A DNA stretch of 9,538 nt from Pseudomonadota bacterium (GTDB lineage: Bacteria > Pseudomonadota > Alphaproteobacteria > Reyranellales > Reyranellaceae), in NCBI GenBank assembly GCA_023436825.1, contig JAEZHS010000755.1, forward strand, positions 1-9,538, in the 5' to 3' direction. This document shows, piece after piece, positions 6,514 to 9,538 of this stretch (position 1 is its first letter; each line of letters begins with the position of its first letter). Both the position numbers and the translations under genes were made by a program. The notes beneath the pieces were generated by a model. It did not search any database, was not told the DNA's origin, and was given only the letters and a program-made list of their open reading frames with translations.

Positions 6514-7364
6514 ACGCCAAGCGGCCCGATCTCGCCAAGCTTACGCCCGCGGAGAAGGACGCGCTGATCCGCGACCTGTGGCGGCAGGTGGCGGCAGGGC
6601 AGTCCGAGGCGCGCGTGCTGCGTCGCCGGCTCGGCATGGCAGAAGAGGCGAGCGAGAAGGGCGAGAGCGCCCTGCTCGAGAAGCTGCGCGAGGCTGCTCC
6701 GCGGCGGCCGGTCGAGCCGCCGCCGGGGTTCGCCGTGAAGCTCGGGCGTGGACTCAGGCTCTGGCAGTCGCCGGTCGTGATGGGCACGGTGGCCATCCTG
6801 TGCGCCGCCTTCGCCATCGACGGCGGCATCGGCATCTGGCAGCAGCGCACCCTGCAGCAGCAGCGGCAGGCGCGGCTGTTGCTCGAGCACGAGGCACGCA
6901 CCTCGCTCTATGTCGAGCTGACGCGCATCGTGATGGAGGACGACGGCAAGTCCTATCGCATGACCATGGCGATGCAGAACATCGACCCGGCGCGGCCGCT
7001 CTACATCATGCTGAACGCCGTCGGCATCTACGTTCAGACCGGCATGACCTGGCAGCAGGTGCCGTCACGGCCGGTCGGCGAGGCGGGCACCGGCGTGATC
7101 AAGCTCACCGATGCCTATACCTACGACGTGCTGTTCACGCCCGAGGTGGCGGGCTGGGCAGAGCTCATCCCCGGCTATATGCATGTCCGCATCCAAGCCG
7201 ACATGCTGATCAGCCGCAGCGCCCAGCCCGGCAACGACATCGTTGATCGCCGCACGCCGTTCTACGTCTACCTGAAGCCGCACGGCGCCAACGACGCCGA
7301 GATCAAGGCGCGCGGCAAGATGTCGGGCACGCCGCCGGTGTTCATTCCTATGCCGCCGCATTAG
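6510..7364 (+). CDS. Unrecognised single-span membrane protein with coiled coil and periplasmic domain
   Basis: A 284-residue protein I do not recognise. Residues 1-62 are charged and helical (LTPAEKDALIRDLWRQ, then a Glu/Arg-rich stretch to LLEKLREA) and could form a short coiled coil. A Pro-rich turn at 64-72 leads to one membrane span (about 87-106, SPVVMGTVAILCAAFAIDGG). A Gln-rich juxtamembrane helix follows (110-127, QQRTLQQQRQARLLLEHE), then a domain of about 150 residues rich in beta-type sequence (LYVELTRIVMEDDG, RPLYIMLNAVGIYVQ, YDVLFTPE, MHVRIQADMLISRS, FYVYLKPH). The N-terminus is probably cytoplasmic and the C-terminal part periplasmic. Its ATG overlaps the ATPase stop by 4 bases, so it is very likely made together with the ABC transporter and propeller enzyme. 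It could be an accessory or docking subunit. No catalytic motif or obvious copper-binding Cys/His cluster is visible. Confidence 0.8.
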   Translation: MNAKRPDLAKLTPAEKDALIRDLWRQVAAGQSEARVLRRRLGMAEEASEKGESALLEKLREAAPRRPVEPPPGFAVKLGRGLRLWQSPVVMGTVAILCAAFAIDGGIGIWQQRTLQQQRQARLLLEHEARTSLYVELTRIVMEDDGKSYRMTMAMQNIDPARPLYIMLNAVGIYVQTGMTWQQVPSRPVGEAGTGVIKLTDAYTYDVLFTPEVAGWAELIPGYMHVRIQADMLISRSAQPGNDIVDRRTPFYVYLKPHGANDAEIKARGKMSGTPPVFIPMPPH

Positions 7365-7399
7365 GAGGCATGATCGGGAATCGACGACAGCGGGGCTGA
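7363..7399 (+). other. Ribosome-site-like AGGAGG and 9-codon micro-ORF in a gene junction
   Basis: The TAG stop at 7362-7364 runs into a perfect AGGAGG (7363-7368), followed one base later by an ATG (7370) that opens a 9-codon frame ending in TGA at 7397-7399. That stop lies one base before the ATG of the FUSC gene. The AGGAGG-to-ATG spacing is too short for efficient initiation, so this may simply be a chance leader or a route for ribosomes to re-initiate at 7401. There is no other evidence that the micro-ORF is translated. Confidence 0.25.
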
Positions 7400-7400
7400 G

Positions 7401-8498
7401 ATGGGAAACCAACGCTTGTCCAGGGCCGACTTCGCCTTCGCCCTGCGCGTGACGGTGGCGTCGGTGGTGGCATTGTTCGTGGCGCAACTTCTCGGCCTGC
7501 CCATGCCGCTTTGGTCCGTACTGACGGCTGCGATCGTGAGCCAGCTCAGCATCGGCGGCACGCTCAAGACCGGCGCGAACTACATGCTGGGCACGCTCGG
7601 AGGGTCGATCTACGGCGGCGCGATCGCCGTGCTGGTGCCGCATGCCAGCGAGGCGGCTCTCCTCGCCGTGCTGGTGATCGCGGTGGCGCCGCTCGCTCTC
7701 TACTCGGCCACTCACGCCAACATGAACGTCGTGCCGATCTCGGCGATCATCGTGCTGCTGATGCCGGCCTTCAGCCGAGTTGATCCGCTGCATTCGGCCA
7801 TCGACCGCATCTTGGAGGTGGCGGTGGGCGCGGCGATCGGCCTTTTGGTGGCGCTGGTCGTGGCGCCTTCGACCGCCCATCGCCAGATGCGCGACGTCGC
7901 CGCCCACCTGCTCGAGCAGATGGCCGAGACGATGGGCATCCTGGCGCAGGGCATCCTGGACGGCATGACGATCGACGACGTCAATCGCGTGCAGGACCGC
8001 ATCGGCGCGGCGATGGTCGCACTCGATGCCGTGGGTGGCGAAGCCGAGCGAGAGCGCCTGATCCGCCTGAATGCGGGCGCCCAGACCGGACCGATGCGCC
8101 GCACTCTGCTGCGCTTGCGGCACGATCTGGTGTTTCTCGGCCGCGCCATTGGCGCGCCGTTCGGCGAGGCGATGCACGAGCGGCTGCGGCCGCTGCTGGA
8201 GGACGTCGTCGCCGGGACATCGGCTTGGCTGCGCGATGCGGCTGTCGCCCTGCGCGCCGGCACTGAGCCGCCACCCGTCGATCGGCTGCAGCGCTCGCTG
8301 GCCGCCTGGGTGGCCGGGGCCGCGGCGCTGCGCCGCGACGGCATCGTCCGGCAACTGTCCGGTGATGCAGCCGAACGCTTCTTCGCCGCAAGCTTCGCGC
8401 TGGAGCAGATGCACCGCGACCTGCAGGACCTCGACCGGATCGTGAGCGAATGGCAGCACCCCGGCGCCAAGGCGCAGGGTACCGGCGCGAAGCCCTGA
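7401..8498 (+). CDS. FUSC-family (fusaric acid resistance/aromatic acid exporter-like) membrane protein
   Basis: A 365-residue protein of the half-length FUSC type. The N-terminal half has about six membrane spans (roughly 11-31, 37-50, 65-81, 84-101, 109-123 and 137-156). It includes the family's typical PMPLWSVLTAAIVSQ near 34-48 and GTLGGSIYGG near 64-73. Residues 160-365 form a helical, Arg/Glu/Leu-rich cytoplasmic domain. Family members export aromatic or weak organic acids or related toxic compounds; substrate cannot be told from sequence. The ATG at 7401 has GCGGGG about 7 bases upstream and lies 36 bases after the preceding stop, so it may be the last gene of the propeller-ABC operon or be transcribed with it only by read-through. 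Its stop faces the dioxygenase stop across 10 bases. Confidence 0.87.
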   Translation: MGNQRLSRADFAFALRVTVASVVALFVAQLLGLPMPLWSVLTAAIVSQLSIGGTLKTGANYMLGTLGGSIYGGAIAVLVPHASEAALLAVLVIAVAPLALYSATHANMNVVPISAIIVLLMPAFSRVDPLHSAIDRILEVAVGAAIGLLVALVVAPSTAHRQMRDVAAHLLEQMAETMGILAQGILDGMTIDDVNRVQDRIGAAMVALDAVGGEAERERLIRLNAGAQTGPMRRTLLRLRHDLVFLGRAIGAPFGEAMHERLRPLLEDVVAGTSAWLRDAAVALRAGTEPPPVDRLQRSLAAWVAGAAALRRDGIVRQLSGDAAERFFAASFALEQMHRDLQDLDRIVSEWQHPGAKAQGTGAKP

Positions 8499-8508
8499 CG
8501 ACGATGCG

Positions 8509-9372
8509 CTACGCCGCCAGCGACGACTCGCTCGCCGGATCGCCGGCGATGCGGCTATGCCACATGATGCGGCGTTGGGTCATGTCCCACGGCGTCGCCT
8601 GGTGCATCAGGCAGCGGTTGTCCCATACGACGGCGTCGCCCGGCGTCCAGTCGTGGTGGTAGATGCGCGGCGGCCGGCAGGCGAAGTCGATCAGCTCCTT
8701 CAGGAGGCGGTCCGACTCCTCCTGGGCGAGGCCCGGGATGTTGTGGGCGTGGCGGCCGGCCAGCAGCGATTTGCGGCCGGTCTCGGGATGGGTCTTGACC
8801 AGCGGCCTGAGCGGCACCGGCCCGTCGTGGAGGCCGTAGCCCGAGTACTCGCCGTCCGATTTCCTGGTCTGGTGGCCCACCCGGCCCTGGCTGTAGTGCA
8901 GGGAATGGTAGGCATTGAGGCCGTCGATCCTGGCCTTCATCGCCGGGTCGAGGGCGTCGTAGGCGGCGCGCATGTCGGCGAAGCCGGTGCGGCCGCCGAT
9001 GCTCGGCACCACCTCGGCGCTGAACACCGCGCCCTTGGCCTGGACCGGCATGTAGGTGCTGTCGTGATGCCAGCCCATGTTGCCTTTCAAAATCTTGATG
9101 ACGTCGTCATTGTCCTTCTCCGGCCGGATGGTGCCGTCGGAGCGGACGTTGCTGATCGCCATCATCTCGAACTCGAGCCGCCCGAAGCGCTTGGCAAAGG
9201 CGATCTGCTCGTCGCGCTTCAGATGCTGATCGGGGAAAATCAGCAGCGCGTATTCCAGCCAGGTGTCGTAGAGCTCGTGGAAAGTAGGCTCATCGGCATG
9301 GGCGACCTTGATGCCCCTGACGACGGCGCCGAACGTGGCGTCGAGCGGTTCGATGTCGAAAGCGCGTGCCAT
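8509..9372 (-). CDS. TauD/TfdA-family Fe(II)/2-oxoglutarate-dependent dioxygenase
   Basis: A 287-residue enzyme of normal length for the TauD/TfdA family, which couples 2-oxoglutarate decarboxylation to hydroxylation of small organic substrates such as sulfonates, sulfate esters or aryloxyacids. The iron-binding triad is visible as H102 and D104 in WHHDSTYMP and the distal H257 in VVWDNRCLMHQAT. R268 or R274 in RRIMWHSR is the likely 2-oxoglutarate carboxylate ligand. The N-terminal block (FDIEPLDATFGAVVRGI) also fits the family. The sequence looks closer to TfdA-like members than to taurine dioxygenase, but the substrate cannot be assigned. The ATG at 9372 has GAGGAGG 8 bases upstream (9387-9381), a strong ribosome site. 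No sulfur- or herbicide-related gene is adjacent. It lies downstream of a hairpin that separates it from the OmpA-type gene and probably has its own promoter. Confidence 0.92.
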   Translation of the reverse strand: MARAFDIEPLDATFGAVVRGIKVAHADEPTFHELYDTWLEYALLIFPDQHLKRDEQIAFAKRFGRLEFEMMAISNVRSDGTIRPEKDNDDVIKILKGNMGWHHDSTYMPVQAKGAVFSAEVVPSIGGRTGFADMRAAYDALDPAMKARIDGLNAYHSLHYSQGRVGHQTRKSDGEYSGYGLHDGPVPLRPLVKTHPETGRKSLLAGRHAHNIPGLAQEESDRLLKELIDFACRPPRIYHHDWTPGDAVVWDNRCLMHQATPWDMTQRRIMWHSRIAGDPASESSLAA

Positions 9373-9403
9373 GCGAGGTCCCTCCTCGGCTGCCGATCAT
9401 AAA

Positions 9404-9433
9404 GGAAACGGCCGGGACTTGCCCGGCCGTTCC
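9404..9433 (-). terminator. Hairpin, likely terminator of the OmpA-type gene
   Basis: AACGGCCGGG (9407-9416) pairs perfectly with CCCGGCCGTT (9422-9431) around a 5-base loop, and the pairing can extend by outer GG/CC with one bulged A. On the minus strand it lies about 41 bases after the OmpA-type stop and is followed by CCTTTAT, a short weak T-tract. Its strength and placement suggest a transcription terminator. The adjoining TATGAT on the minus strand (9401-9396) resembles a -10 element for the dioxygenase gene, but no matching -35 was found. Confidence 0.6.
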
Positions 9434-9474
9434 GCCTTTGGAGGTTGGCTGTTTCGCTTAACGGACGTCGAGCC

Positions 9475-9538
9475 TTACTGGACCACGATCTCGACGCGGC
9501 GGTTCTGCGGCTCGCGCACGCCGTCGCCGGTCTGCACC
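9475..9538 (-). CDS. OmpA-family protein, C-terminal fragment
   Basis: Only the last 20 codons and the TAA stop lie in the window; the gene continues beyond the right edge. The residues, VQTGDGVREPQNRRVEIVVQ, carry the NRRVEI ending typical of the OmpA C-terminal peptidoglycan-binding domain of outer-membrane proteins and lipoproteins. The TGDGVREPQNRRV form is common in alphaproteobacterial OmpA-like proteins. The N-terminal part, which would distinguish a porin-type barrel from a lipoprotein, is not visible. Confidence 0.85.
   Translation of the reverse strand, partial: VQTGDGVREPQNRRVEIVVQ

Noticed and set aside
7065..8459. Minus-strand open frame of 464 codons opposite the FUSC gene
   Set aside because: It spans the 3' end of one plus-strand gene and most of another, is His/Arg/Gln-rich, and has no domain pattern; the plus-strand FUSC protein has clear membrane spans.
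8557..9402. Plus-strand open frame of 281 codons opposite the dioxygenase gene
   Set aside because: It is antisense to a TauD/TfdA protein with an intact iron triad and strong ribosome site; no supported motif occurs in the antisense frame.
1..9538. CRISPR array, tRNA or rRNA genes, insertion sequences or attachment sites
   Set aside because: No repeat-spacer pattern, tRNA-like cloverleaf, transposase gene or flanking direct repeats were seen; the window is almost entirely filled by protein-coding genes.

Overview
The window is GC-rich and tightly packed with bacterial genes, with short or overlapping gene junctions. GC-rich third positions, a Pam18/TIM14-like membrane J protein, an OmpA-type C-terminus and a FUSC exporter together suggest an alphaproteobacterium (Rhodospirillales or Hyphomicrobiales type). 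That placement is an inference from gene style, not from a marker gene.

Left block (minus strand, 2663 down to 40): three genes read leftwards as one unit. They are a membrane-anchored C-terminal J-domain protein, a small DUF551-like protein whose start overlaps the J-protein stop by 8 bases, and a GH51 alpha-L-arabinofuranosidase that starts at GTG 4 bases after the previous stop. A 150-base divergent intergenic region (2664-2813) separates this block from the next.

Central block (plus strand, 2814 to 8498): five genes in close succession. The first is a 606-residue protein with an RR motif of Tat type and a beta-propeller related to nitrous oxide reductase (NosZ) and, more closely by residue spacing, to the copper enzyme thiocyanate dehydrogenase. 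Next come a MacB/FtsX-type ABC permease (1-base overlap), a LolD-like ATPase (2-base gap) and an unrecognised single-span membrane protein (4-base overlap). A FUSC-family transporter follows after 36 bases. The first four look translationally coupled. The simplest reading is an exported copper-type enzyme with a dedicated ABC unit and membrane partner for maturation, cofactor supply or transport. This recalls nos operons, which pair NosZ with an ABC system, but uses a different ABC family.

Right block (minus strand, 9538 down to 8509): the last 20 codons of an OmpA-family protein, a strong hairpin, then a TauD/TfdA-type Fe(II)/2-oxoglutarate dioxygenase that converges on the FUSC gene with only 10 bases between stops.

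Most noteworthy is the propeller protein. It keeps most of the histidine pattern of the NosZ/thiocyanate dehydrogenase fold, lacks the NosZ CuA domain, and has no histidine in the blade where both relatives carry one. It may be a divergent or undescribed copper enzyme.
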